DNA from: Bryoerythrophyllum caledonicum
Lineage: Eukaryota > Streptophyta > Bryopsida > Pottiales > Pottiaceae
Length of the DNA stretch: 64,000 bases
Reading direction: 5' to 3'
Assembly: GCA_963971425.1 (NCBI GenBank)
Contig: OZ020524.1
Coordinates: forward strand, 5,938,417 to 6,002,416
Shown: piece by piece, positions 21,112-33,518 of the stretch
How positions within the stretch are numbered: position 1 is the first letter of the stretch
Layout: the number at the start of each line of letters is the position of its first letter
Program-made: the position numbers and the translations under genes
The notes under the pieces: model-generated
The model's database searches: none
Seen by the model: only the letters and a program-made list of their open reading frames with translations
What the model was told of the DNA's origin: nothing

Positions 21112-23640
21112 TGCAAATGTGGCTTTGAGATGGGCTTTAGTGTGGTTACTCCTACGGATTTTGGGCGTCGAGCTGCGCTGGGTCCCGTCTTTGTTGGTGG
21201 CGGACTTAGGATTTGCTGATGGCTCTGGCTGCAGTTGCAGGGGACTTACGGTTTGCGGCTGGGCTGCGGCTTGCGGTTTGCAGCTTGACTGCGACTTGCG
21301 GCTGGGTTGGGTTGGGTTGCGGCTGGGCGGCGTCGGCTCCGGGGGTCTTGCTGTTGCCCGATGGTGGTCTTGCGGCAGCCTTCCGACTTCTCTACGGTTG
21401 CAGGTGCATGCGGGTGCTCAGTGTGGTCTCCTTGTGAGAACTCTCTTGCGCCTGTCTTGTGCAACTCCTTGCGATGGCTCTGCTGCAATAGTACTGCTGC
21501 GGCGTGGCTGAGGTGCATGTGGCTAGGGTTACGTCTTCTTCTCGTGTAGACGTTCTGAGTTGCTGGGGCCGTAGCTTCGTTTCTCGGCTGCTCTGTCGGG
21601 GGCTGCACAATCTGGTCACCTTGCGATGGGAGTTGTGAGTGCAGTTGCACTCCTGATGTACTACTGCATCAGTACGTGGGGCTGATGGTTCGACGCAACC
21701 TCGTCTGGGTTTTCGGCGCCGCATGTGAGTCTTTGAACTGCACAGCTTCAACAAAGTACGCAGCTTCAACGGTGTCTCAGATCTGAGATTGCAAAGTGCT
21801 GGTGGTGACTGCTGCTGGTTCTTTGGCGTAGATCTGAACTTCAGTGTTGGTTTCTTCACGATTCTCCTTCGCTTTGTGAGTGTGCCGTCCTCTGATTTGG
21901 TCCGTTCGATTGTGTTGCGCAGGTCCTGTACAATTTGGAGAGAGTACCTTACTGAGTTAGCGATGGATTTAAAAGAGATCAGAGCACTAAACAAGACATT
22001 CTGAGAGGTAAGGAGAAGGGTTCTTCACAGCTGCAGCGCGTCGTCGTCAGCGGCGCGAGTGTACGATCTTCCTCCCGTGGGTCTCCTCGTAGGTATGTGT
22101 TCTCCCCACAGGCTGTGTGAGTGGGTCCTTGTTTTCCAAGGGCAGGGGAAATGCGTCTGCGAAATAGAACAAAGTAAGAGGATTTGAGAGATAGATAGGA
22201 GCGCATTATATACCTTGTGGTGGGTTGTCGTTTGGTGGATGTCGTTGTGTTCGATGAACATCAATGTTTTTGAACTTGTGGTCGTTTAAGGTTGGCTCTT
22301 GCGTAGTGTCGTTTGGGTACATCTTGACGGTTTTGATGTTGTAGATGGGAGTTTAGATCTTGATCTATCATGGATTTGTCTTTTTTGGAAATCTTGTGGC
22401 GGCTAGGGTTTTGTTCCAACAGCAGCAGTTGGCAATAGATTTGTGTGCGTGTGCTGTTGTTTCTGTCACCTGATAAAGACTTGCAAAGGCATTTGGGCAA
22501 AAATGATGAGGTGGTGAGGACACTTACTTGGGTGTGTACATACCTTGGATTTGTGTGTTGTCTTAAGGTCTTGTTTGTATGTTGGTGTTGATGTGTTTGG
22601 GGCTGTAGTTGATGGTGTTGTGGCGCTTGGTGTGTGGAGCTTGATGAGATTTGTTGTCTTTGTGTGTGCTCTCCCTTCCTTCCTGTCTTTGGTGCGTCGA
22701 TCGCAGTTAGCTGCTGTCTTTTAGGCCCTTGGTTTTGCTGTCTTGAGGTCTTCGAGTTGTGGAGTCTAAGAGCCTTGTTCATCTCATGCTTGATATGTTG
22801 GCATATTCTTCTGCTTGCTGCCCGTGTGATGAGCTCGCGGTTTTGCCTGATGGCATATAATATCAAACACATAATGATTAGTTGAAAGGTTGGAATACGT
22901 ACCTTGGCCATAGAAGGTGTTGTGTCATTGTTGTTGCATGGCTTGCATTTGGTGATGTCTACGTTGGTTGCTGAGTGGTGATGTTGAATTGTTGGTGACG
23001 TTGGTGGTGTTGGTGTGAGCGTTGGCGTAGGTGACTTGACGATCCGCCACAACTACTTCAACTTTCTGTCTCTTCCTTGGGTGAACCTCTGCGGGATTTG
23101 CTGTCCCCTACATTGCGTCCTAGCGCTCCTCCCCTGGTATTGCATCGCCCTGCGTCTTCTTATGGTAAACCACCACTGCTGGCTGCGTTCCGGTGCTGGG
23201 GTGCTTTTTCTCCGTCGTCCTGCTGTGATCCACCGCGAGTACTCTTGACGGCGTCCTATTGCTGCACTGATCTTTCTGTGGCAGCTATGCGATACTTCGT
23301 AATAGAGATTGGACTTGAGTATATCATTAGCAGCAGTCTCTAGCATAGTTCTATCAAATCTGTATGAGCAATATTGAAACTCTACTAAGTACGTAATACA
23401 TATATGGAACTTAACTGGTCCTTGGGAGTGTTGATCTGTTTGGACATATCTCGTATCTTGATGTTGGTCTTGAGCTCGTTGTAGGCAGTAGCTGGTCCTC
23501 ATGTGTATGTGCTTGTGTCCTAGCTGAGGAGGTGATAGGTGTGATGCTTCTAGTTGTGATATGGTAACCAGATCTATATCTATTTGTGCATGTTTGACGT
23601 GGGTGGTGCAGGATCTAGAACTAGATTTGGGCCAACACAG
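21112..23640. other. GC-richer stretch with low-complexity open frames
   Basis: Base composition is higher in G+C than the neighbours. Several frames exceed 130 codons. The longest is minus strand 23,502-22,261, a single frame interrupted only by a TAG at 23,053-23,055 (149 plus 263 codons). It has a possible membrane helix (FQLIIMCLILYAI) and Gln/His/Arg-rich low-complexity sequence. I recognise no family and no splice pattern, and treat these as chance frames in a decayed element. Repeated CTGCGGC/TTGCGGCT motifs occur at 21,220-21,330. Confidence 0.35.
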
Positions 23641-24049
23641 AGCCCCGCTTTAGATTCACTCTCCCATGCTAGTACTAGATCCTTTGCAGCCCATTCAAAC
23701 TAGTGACATTAGATCAAGATCTTGCAATCCCTGCCAACACTCTTCACAACTTAGAAACATCTTCTAGCAACAAAAACGAGGTGCTCAACGGGATTTGCAA
23801 CAAGGCCCAACATTCCTCATTGCATTGTGCTTCGTGTTTGCGCCTAACACCTAAAACCTCTCCTCACCAGGTTTTGCGGAGCTACTCTCTAGACATCTCT
23901 CTCCGATTCTACTGTGTGACATCGAATTTTTTAGACTAGATTGTCCCTGGTAAGAGCTTACTAGAGATATTTTTGTTATTTTTTTTGGATTCACAATTCA
24001 AAAGTTAGTACCATTCAAAGGGAAAAAACGGAGAGTTCAGGTAGTATGG

Positions 24050-24660
24050 GTAGTTTGCTAAAAGTTTCTATTGACATTGAGATTTTTCATACATACAAAG
24101 AATATTACCTTCTTATAAAATTCCAAAAAAATGTTTTCTTTAGTGTAAAAAGAACATTTTAATCCAAGTCAAACAATTTCACACATTTCAGGCAAGGGGG
24201 GAAAACACATTAATATCTACATAAAACCTAGAGATCTTCAAATTTTTCAATTTTAATTTTTGGACCACAATTTGTGATAAAAAAAACTTCTTATCAACCG
24301 TTTGGATTATCATTCTATAGCATTTTGGGTTCACAAAAAAATAAAACGTGGAATGGAAATTTTCAGCCTCTGTTGCTTGCACAATTGATTTGAATATGCT
24401 ACACTCCTTTTCTATGCCTAAAAATTGGTTTGTAGGCAACCAATATCATGCTAAACACAATTGTAAAAAATTTAGACCTTGTGTAGTACAAAAATTTGAT
24501 ACCAAGTGAAGTCAAAGTCTGCTGATCTTCTAAATGCAGGGAAGCAAATGAGCCATTTTCTTGATTTCAAACACTACAATCTTTCAATGTGTGCGGTGGA
24601 TTGTAGCCTTAAAATATGGTGACTTTATATAAATGTCTAGTTTAAGATTGTATGGTTAAA
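24050..24660 (+). repeat. Dispersed repeat, copy 1
   Basis: Diverged direct repeat of 28,500-29,090. Shared landmarks are TATTGACATTGAGATTT, ACAAAGAATATTACCTT, TTTGAATATGCTACACTCC and CACTACAATCTTTCAAT with a following GTGTGGTGGATTG-like segment. No coding content; probably an old transposon fragment. Confidence 0.7.
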
Positions 24661-24800
24661 TGTCCAACATTTCACTTCAAAATTAGATATTCTTGCCACT
24701 TTATGGTAGTGGCAATTTTGGAGTGTTTCATGAGGGAAAATGACTTGGGCTTTTAGTAAGTTAAATCCGGCCCTACTCCATGCAAGCTAAACCTCCCATG

Positions 24801-26045
24801 TACACTAATGATGGCTTTTAGTGTAATGGTACAAATAGTGTAGTTACCCTAATACACTATTGGTTAACAAGTTGGCAATTAGTGTTGGCCGCCATTGTCA
24901 TGAATATTATTCTTCAATCGTCCACCTACCCTAGTACTCTTAGTATTAGCCCCCAATCAACCACCTACCCTAGGACATAAATTTATTAACAAGTTGATAG
25001 ATAGTGTTAGCCCCCATTCAACCACCTACCCTAGCACAAAAAATTATTAGCAAGTTGATAGATAGTGTTAGCCCTCAATCAACCACCTACCCTATCACAA
25101 AAATTTGTTAACAAATTGGCAAATAATGTTAGCCCCCAGTCAACTGCCTATCGGCCACCATGCATTTATCCACCCCATCTCATCCTCAACCTCATCTCCT
25201 TATCCTCCCATTTTCAACTATTCCCATTCACATCTCTTGCATTCCTTGAAACTTTTAATGAATATCTAATGAATATTTAATGTATATTTATACATTTAAT
25301 GAAAAATTTATGAATTTTTAATGAATGTTTAAAGAATATTTAAAGAATATTCAATGTATATTTATATACTTAAATAATATTTAGTGTATATTTGTATATT
25401 TAAAGAATATTTAATGAATTTTCAATGAGTTTTAAATGTATGTTTAATGACGATTTAATGAATATTTGTATATTTAATCTGTATTTGAATATTTAATGAA
25501 TATTTTATGCATATTTTATGCATGTTTTATGAATATATAATGAATATTAAATGTATATTTCTATATTTATTCTATATTTATTGTGTATTTATTGAATATT
25601 TATGTTTTTAATCTTTTCCAATATTCCTTTCTTTTCTCACTTTCCTTCTAAATCGAAGTTCTTATTTTTCCAATCTTGTACTTGCACTTTCATTTTCCCT
25701 TCACATGTACATTCTTCTTTGTCCAATTTTTTCGGATTTTCCTTTAGTTCCACATTTACGTTCTATTTTTCCCAATATTTCTCTTGCAAATTCTTGTTTT
25801 TCTACATGCACTTAAAAGCTTCTTTACTTTGATGCTCAAAATGTACACATAGTCATTTTCTAGGTTTCATACACTAAATGTTCACAAGTAAAAGACCTTA
25901 TGATCTGCTATTTACTAGAACTGACATTTAGTGTAGTAGTTGACGTTCAGTGTATTGTTTTGTCACTACACTAATTGTAAACTTTACAATTAGTGTATGG
26001 GTTTGTATTAAGTGTCCACTACACTAAAATCCATCTTTAGTGTAG
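24801..26045. mobile_element. TIR element with CTACACTAAA ends, copy 1 (1.25 kb)
   Basis: Left end TACACTAATGATGGCTTTTA; right end, in reverse complement, CTACACTAAAGATGGATTTT. Internally it has three to four copies of a 60-bp unit (CAACCACCTACCCTAGCAC), then a long AT-rich stretch, then many ACACTAAATG/TTTAGTGTAG motifs near the right end. Related elements lie at 39,707-40,532 and 51,855-52,870. It has no transposase, so it is non-autonomous. Superfamily is unsettled: the termini contain CACTA but I cannot define a 3-bp target duplication. Confidence 0.65.
25250..25610 (+). repeat. AT-rich degenerate tandem repeat
   Basis: Irregular 12-16-bp units of the type aatgaatatttaatgtatat. It lies inside the TIR element and is mostly deleted from the 39.7-kb relative but partly present in the 52-kb relative (52,180-52,440). 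Confidence 0.7.
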
Positions 26046-26905
26046 TAAAGAGATATGTGTAACTTGGAAGGGCATAGCATGGAGCTGTTTTAGGTCGCTG
26101 GTTGGTTTTGAATCATCCAATTTTAACCCTTATATCTCATAAGGTGCCACTATACTAAAATTTATGTTTAGTGTAGTATACACTAAATGCGAACCCACAC
26201 ACCAATTGCGAACGAGACATTTAGTGTAGTGACAAAACCCTACACTAAATGCCAACTACTGCACTATTTGTCAATTTTAGTAAAGATTTCAACATAATTT
26301 TTTCACTTGTGCACATTCAGTGTATCAATAGTAGAAGTATAAAAAAAGGTCCAATAGTCGAGGGCTGTCAAAGTATCTTATCAACAACAGCTTTCAATTG
26401 GCCACAACTCATTCATTATAAACCCAAAGTGGACATATGAGGTGTTTTTTGGCATCTACAGAAAATTTAGATGCTAGAAAACACCTCATTTGCCAAATTT
26501 GGACAAGTTTTGAATGAGTTATGACCATTTGAAAGTTGCAAATGAAGAGAAGCATGGGTTGGAATGATTGGGGGATTGATTGGGGTTTGAGTGAAGGTTA
26601 CATTAATGACATTGGTAGCTAACACCAATTGTCAACTTCTTTACAAATAGTGTACTAGGGTAAGTACACTATTTGTACCACTACACTAAACATAAATTTT
26701 AGTGTAGCGGCTACAATATGCTACATGTATGGTGTCGTATTTCAACATGATAAGGTTCATATTCATTGAAATGACCTCCAAATGAAAGATGTTAGTTGAA
26801 GAATCTTCAATTCAAAAGTGCTAAACTTTAATACATTATAATAATGTTGTATTTTACAGAGGAAAATACATGCATGTATATTCGGTTCCAATTAATGTTT
26901 AACCC
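26046..26905. other. Repeat-rich stretch with further CACTAAA motifs
   Basis: No gene. 26,150-26,290 has several ACACTAAATG motifs. 26,310-26,535 is a relative of 42,930-43,130 and 55,190-55,395, including a hairpin with GAGGTGTTTT arms at 26,439-26,488. 26,700-26,830 is the reverse of the dispersed repeat seen at 834-905 and 34,700-34,795. Confidence 0.6.
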
Positions 26906-28499
26906 TTAACCCCTAAAAGCCCAGGGCATTTTCCCACATAAAACACCCCAAAATTGTCATTGTGAGTAAGTGGCAAAAACATCTAATTTTAAAGTCCAAT
27001 TTTGGAAATTTAATCGTAAGATCTCATAATAGACATGCAAATGATGTTTATACCCGCAATCCACGGCGGGTAAATGTGGAGATTATAGTGTTTGAAGTGC
27101 AAAGAAAAGTGTTTTCCCTCCCTTGCCCGACAAGGTCAGCCCACTTTGACTTAGCATATCCCCTACCTTCAACACAAAAGTGTGATAACATCTTTTACCA
27201 ATATGATCCATATGTTGTTAGGCATATGTGTACAAAATTTGAGGTCAATTCATGAGGTGATAAATGTAAAAAAACTTTACTGTAAGGGGTATAAGTTGAT
27301 GAGTATTACTACATAAAGTTAGTGAAATTGTTAGTTACATACAATTTATCAAAATTTAGAATCTAATTATCTAAACGGTGAAATTTTTTAATATTAAATT
27401 TTCACTCATTTATTGAAAAAAATATTAAAGGGTTGGAATCTCTATTTTTAATGAAATTATTGGATTATTGAAGCATTTTGGAGGGGGATAGTGCTTGAAA
27501 TTGGGCACTGTTTACAATATAATGGGCCACGTCATTCACCCCTTGCACCTCAAGTCAGAGTCTTTATGAAATTGACTTGGGAATCAAGTATAGTCTTCAT
27601 AGAACAAACAAATTCCAAATATAAAAACATTTTAATGATTGCCTGCGAGGGGCAATGGTACCATGGCCATGGTACCCCCCGCATCATGATCAACTTTCCC
27701 ATAAAATCAGCTTTTCCGTCAAGTCAACTTTTCTATACATTGCTTTTCCATACATGTATGATTGTCCGTTTTTGTTTTTTTTTCCTTTTCCTTTTTGTTT
27801 CATATCCTCCTCCCCAATGCAAGGCGCTATTTTCAAATCCCCTCCCTTTGATTTTCATTATCTTCTAGAATTTTTTTTGTTTTTATTGCAAGAGTTTATT
27901 ATTCGTACAATTCCAAATATTTGTACAACTCCATTTTTATTTTGGTTACAAATTCAACATATTGCTATTTTTACAAATTTGAAATGATATTTGATTATAT
28001 AAATCACTTTTGTGGAAAGATGAAGTGTTTAATAAGGCATAATATCATTCACTCATAAGAAACCAAGTTCATTCCATACATTCTAACAATAATCATGCTA
28101 ACAAAGAAGAACAAACTATAAAATATGAAACTTGAGTAGAAAGAATATAATGGGTGATTTGAAACTACTTTTGTAACCTTGTGTCCATTGCTATTGTTTT
28201 CTTACGTGCTGAACTAAATTACCACATCACTCCGTACAAATTTGGAAGAATTATCTAATCTTACAATTGGTAAGAATCATCTTTGTAATTCTTGGTTAGT
28301 GGAGTGGACATTCATCTAAAGTACAATGCTCTTCTACAAAGGCACATCAATCTTTACTCTAATACACGGAGTTCAAGAGTCCTGAATGACCAAGGCATTT
28401 TAGAAGAAGCTCTAGTGTATTTATTACTTGGTTTGAAATTTAGTACTAGCATAAAAAGTAAAGAAATGGTGACTTTTGGCATCTTCAAAAACATTGTCC

Positions 28500-29090
28500 T
28501 AAGCAGTTATTGACATTGAGATTTGTCATACATATAAAGAATATTACCTTGTTTGAGAATGTTAATACAAGAACTCTTTGTCTTTAGTGTGAAAAGAGAT
28601 TTATACCCAAGGCTTATATTATTCAAAAAAATTAAGCAATAAGGAGAATAATTATATCTTTTCTACATAAAACCAAGCAGTTTTCAACTTATTGGCGTTT
28701 TAAATTTTTGGACAACAATATCGTGTGAAAACCTACTTATTCATCTTTTGGATGATCACTCTGGAGAATTCAAATTTCTCTAAAAATTCAAAGGTTAAAT
28801 GTCAACTTTTAACCTCCACTCCTTCCACAATTGTTTTGAATATGCTACACCCCTTCTATACTTTTACAAAATGAATTGTAGGTAACTAACATCATGCTAA
28901 ATATGATGATGAAAGATTTAGTGCAAAAATGTCATCCCAAGTGAAGTCAAAGTCTCCTCATCTACTCTACGCAAGGAAGAAAATGTCAATTTTGTTTACT
29001 TCAAACACTATAATCTTTCAATTTGTGTGGTGGATTGCTGCCAATTTTTTTTGTGAGTTCATATATAGGTTTTTTTGCAAGATCTTACGG
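28500..29090 (+). repeat. Dispersed repeat, copy 2
   Basis: Partner of 24,050-24,660, in the same orientation and with the same landmarks. It lies inside the candidate piggyBac-like element. Confidence 0.7.
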
Positions 29091-30549
29091 TCCTAGACCC
29101 TCCATGTTGTTTTTAAAGTCAAAGTAGTGTATTTTTATTTCTTAGAAAAGGTTATAAAAATATACTAGTTTTATGAAACACCTTATTTTTATTTCATCGT
29201 TGTAATGAACATTTATTGCCTATGTCTTGCAAAATGAACCTTCAAAAGAGAAAGAGATGTTTTTATGATTATATACTCAATTGGCCTAAAGTTTTTAGAA
29301 TATTTTCGAATATGTATTCTTCCTGTAAAGTGTACCTTCATGGTACATTTTTTCTTTACATTTTCATGGTAATCATCTCTCAAATTATACAATAAAATTT
29401 CAAATGAAATTTCTCGCATCATATCAAATAAGTGTAGAAGAAGATCCTACGGTTACGTTTTGAAATGCCACTCATTCATATCTTTTCTTTCCTTCACCCT
29501 CCATGTAGGCCTCTTTGTCCTATGTCTTGAACCAAATCTAAAACCACCTTGTGAGCTAGTTGTGGCTCTCCATGAAGTTGGTGGAAGATTGACCACAACG
29601 GATGTTTTTCCACAGTATACCTCAAAATTTCAAACAAACTTTGTAACCGAACATGCAAACACCATACTTTGATGCCCCACTTTTGCGGTTTTGGTGGCAT
29701 ATATTGATGCAATGGACAATATATACCCGTATACCTAACCATCATTTCATTGACCGTGCAAAATTTACCTAAATTCCAAACTCTTTTATAATTATCATGT
29801 ATAGAAGTTACGAACCAACATCAAATTGGTGTAGTAGGAATAACACCAGCAACAACTTCATAAAGTCTCACAAGTAACTTAGTAGAGCGAGTCCACCTCA
29901 TGGAAGACCGTCAATTTGGTGGCTCCACTCAACTTATGAAGAGTGCGCGTTATTTTCTGTTGCAAGGGCATTTCTTGGGGGATAGTATAGCATTGGGTTA
30001 TGGCAGCTGGGGTTTAAAGGGGATGATGGCAAACACCCTCATTCTTCTAGTCTCTCTTGTTGTGGGGTGTGTGTGTGGAGAGAGAGCTAGAAGGTGGTCG
30101 TGTAGAGTTGTAAGAGTGGCTAAACCAGTTGTTAGGGTTATGAGAGTGCACATACAGACTTTGTGAAGGTTTTGTGAAATAATGATACTCTTTTAAAACC
30201 CAAATGTGTGTCTGGAGGCAAGGCCGAGTGTGTGGACATGAGATCTTGTTCTTAAAAAGTGGTTTTGTTTGGAAGACCTTTCGAGTTGTTTATATCGGGT
30301 CTCATTTCACTAGATCCAATCTAGATCTAGTCAACCTACCTACCTCCGATCCATTTTTGAGCATTTTTAAGACCCCCATTTTGAAAAGGAAGATCACAAG
30401 GGACAACTCAAATTTTGGTCTGATGAGCGTTACTTCCATAAAATTATGTATGCCATATCAATTGCCATTTTGTAGTTGTTTTTGAATAAGTGTGGTTATT
30501 GTGTAGTGATTATTTTGTCATTTTAAAGTAATACACTTCTACTTTGTTC

Positions 30550-30770
30550 ACTCATTCTGTAGCTATATTAAAGTCATTATGTAGTTATATCAGAGTCATT
30601 ATGTAGTTACATCAGAGTTATTCTGAAGTTATACGAGAGTCATTCTTTAGTTATATCATAGTCATTCTATAGTTATATTAGAGTCATTATGTAGTTATAT
30701 TAGAGTTATTCTGTAGTTATATTAGAGTCATTCTGTAGTTATATCATAGTCGTTCTGCACCTATGTTAAG
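30550..30770 (+). repeat. Tandem repeat of about 23-24 bp
   Basis: About nine units of the form GTAGTTATATCAGAGTCATT with small changes. A following stretch at 31,140-31,370 is rich in related TAACTA and AATAACT motifs. Confidence 0.85.
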
Positions 30771-32337
30771 AAAGTATATACTTATTGTGTGGTAATGCAT
30801 CTCAATGGATTGTTTAATTACAATTGTGTTTGGTAGCTTGGCAGTACCATGTGGGAGATTTAGTAATACCATGTGGAAGATTTAGTACATGTAGGAGATT
30901 TAGTGATATTTTAGAATATCCAACTCCTGAAGCTCATCCATGACTGAGGGCTGGTTTTTGATTAGGCACTTATTTTTTGGCATTGGTAGGATTGTAGTAC
31001 TACGTTTTGGCTCAAACTTTGAAGCATTTTGTTGAATGGGACTATACTTCACTATTTATTTACTCTAGTACTTGTAAACAAATCACTAAGCTTGTGTGGG
31101 TGTACGCAATCCGTAGTAATACATATCTAATAACTAATCAAGTTACTTTAGAATAATTCTCTAATCATTGTAATAACTGTGAAGGTTTGATCTCAATAAC
31201 TCTCCAATAACTGTGAAGATACATGAATAGTCATTAGAATGAATATAAAACAACTCTAGAACAACTATACAATGACTAATGAATAACTTCGACATAATTA
31301 AAAATAAGTGAAAATAACTAGAGAAAAACTACAAAATAACTAATAAATATTAAATAATTATGTAGTGTGCACATAGATTTCATCCAATCAAATGCCTCCA
31401 CGTAATAACAAGTGGGCCCCAAAAGAAGTGACACGTAAGCTGCCACATATGATTACACGTCATCAAAGGAAACATGTCAACTGCCACCTCAATCTCCACG
31501 TCATCGTAAAATCCACGACAATATCCACCTCAAATTCCACATTACTCTCAAATCCACGTCATCAGTCACCTCATCATTGCCCCATGATTACGTTCCATAT
31601 TGGCAAATGGATGATAAATCCACGTGGCAAAAAAAAAACTATAGAAATCAATAACTTTGAACAAGAATTGTGCCTATTTCAAAAGTTTTTGTAGTTATTC
31701 TTTGGTTTTGCCTATTTGTTTAGTTATTGATTGCCAATTTATAACTAAACAAAGAGGCAAATCCCTAGTTATTTATCCGTGGATTTCTAGTAGTGTTTGT
31801 AGAAATCATTTGGTGGCTGCACCATGATCAGTTGCTCAATATGTGTGTATGACCGGTAGTGTGCATGCGGACGACTTCAAAGGAGCAGACGGGTGTCTCA
31901 TTTTCTGATGGTGTTGATGGATATTAAAGTTGTTTTAATGATTTTTTAAAGAAAATAATAATAATTTTTAAATTCAAGATTTTTTGGACTTTGAGCCCAA
32001 GAACGCGGACTTGGTCTTCTCTTCCCTCCTACCCATGAATTTAGCTACCCTCCTTTCCTCGCGCTTTTTGACCCCACGTACTGCCCCATTTTTGTCCTCA
32101 TAATCCATTGGTTCACATGGCTTCCCCTACGGCCCAGACTCCCCATTTTGACCTTTGAAGGCTAACAACTTTTGTACTAAACATCCAAAAATATTTTTGA
32201 AGAGTGCTCCGTAAAGATTTCACCAAAGACAATCTAGTATTAATTTTTTATAAGAATTGGAGTTTTTTTCCACTCAAAGGTACATGTCCAAAACCCAAAA
32301 CGTACACCCCACGTACACTTGGGCTCTTAGGGGTTAA

Positions 32338-33518
32338 TACTTAAACGTCACAATGTGCCACTGTGACCAATACATGATGTATTTCCCCGTATTTGAGGAT
32401 GTAGACGAGACTGTAGCCGGCTAGAGCGGGTGTGATGTCGGGAACCACTAGGTGAGTGGTTGAAGGCTGTTGGGCAATTTTTAGGTGACATGGCTCTTCC
32501 AGCCGGAGTGTACGCATTTGGGGACGTGAAGAAACAACCACGTATCTTGCGGTTGCAACTTCACTATAAGGTGCGCAAGGATTGTAATTGGCAAAGCAAC
32601 TACGTGTCATTGAGATGTAACACCGTAGCTTGTTGTGTAGATACGGCTCCTATAGGTTGTAACTTAAGGAGTTAAGTATAAAACACGTTATTCTACAAGG
32701 AATAAGTTATAGCAAACTAAAAGTTATCCCGTCTTATTTCTCTAAATTGTGTAATTGGTCACACAAACTTATTGATGAATGATTAATTTACATAGTCTAA
32801 TGCTTAAATTGCCATCATTAAATTAAACCAATCTTAATGAGTGGATGAAGTTAATTTTAGTTTTATCAATAAAAAGTCCACAACCATTTTCTTTCTAAAA
32901 TACGGAAATGCCTGCTTTCAAAAGCGTGATAAAAAAAAGAATAAAATCCCTCAGCACAGCCCAGAACCCGAGACGAAAGCAACCGAACGACAATTGGGTC
33001 ACGCACATGAGTCCTAACGAGCCACCAAATGGCGTTTGGAGGCAAACCCTACCCGCTTGTTGGTTTAGCACGTTCAACCCAACCCACACCCATCGGACAT
33101 GGGTTAGGGATCAAACCGGGTTCATTCTTTAGCATGCGCACAACCCTAATAAAGGGCAACGACGACTACAAAAGCCAAAAGGTTGAGGCGACAACGAAAA
33201 GATCGAACGAAAACCAAGAGGCTCGGACGAGAGCGACGAAGGGTCGGGTAACACGACGAAACGCTGGAACAGAAACGAAAGACTCGGACGACAACGATGA
33301 TAGCGGGCAGCGGAAACCAGTGAGCGGCCTGGACGCCACTCACTTCAATCTCTCAACTCCGCAGCTTCAACCGACTCCTTCCCTCGCGAGAAATCTCTCA
33401 CAAGCGCCGCACTCTTATCACCACCGAATTGCGAAAAACCCCACAAAAATCCGCTTAGAATCGCATCCGGGAGCCTGCGCTGCTCTCCTCTCAGCTCAGG
33501 CAGCGTTGCTCGGGGGCC
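32338..33518. other. Intergenic region upstream of CtpA
   Basis: No supported gene. An 89-codon minus-strand frame (32,610-32,341) has no recognisable features. 33,000-33,518 becomes less AT-rich approaching the CtpA start and should contain its 5' untranslated region and promoter. I see no clear TATA box close to the gene. Confidence 0.4.

Larger units (their letters stand above)
26910..32333. mobile_element. Candidate piggyBac-like element (TTAA-flanked, 5.4 kb, no transposase)
   Basis: The left end after TTAA is CCCCTAAAAGCCCAGG; the right end in reverse complement is CCCCTAAGAGCCCAAG, also followed by TTAA. That is 14 of 16 matching bases with exact TTAA on both sides, the known target duplication of the piggyBac superfamily. 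No transposase frame is visible. Most of the interior is AT-rich with no supported gene. The pairing of two ends 5.4 kb apart is inference; each could be a solo relic. Confidence 0.4.

Noticed and set aside
29900..30166. 88-codon frame with a hydrophobic segment
   Set aside because: Isolated, short, no conserved motif, and located inside AT-rich repeat sequence.
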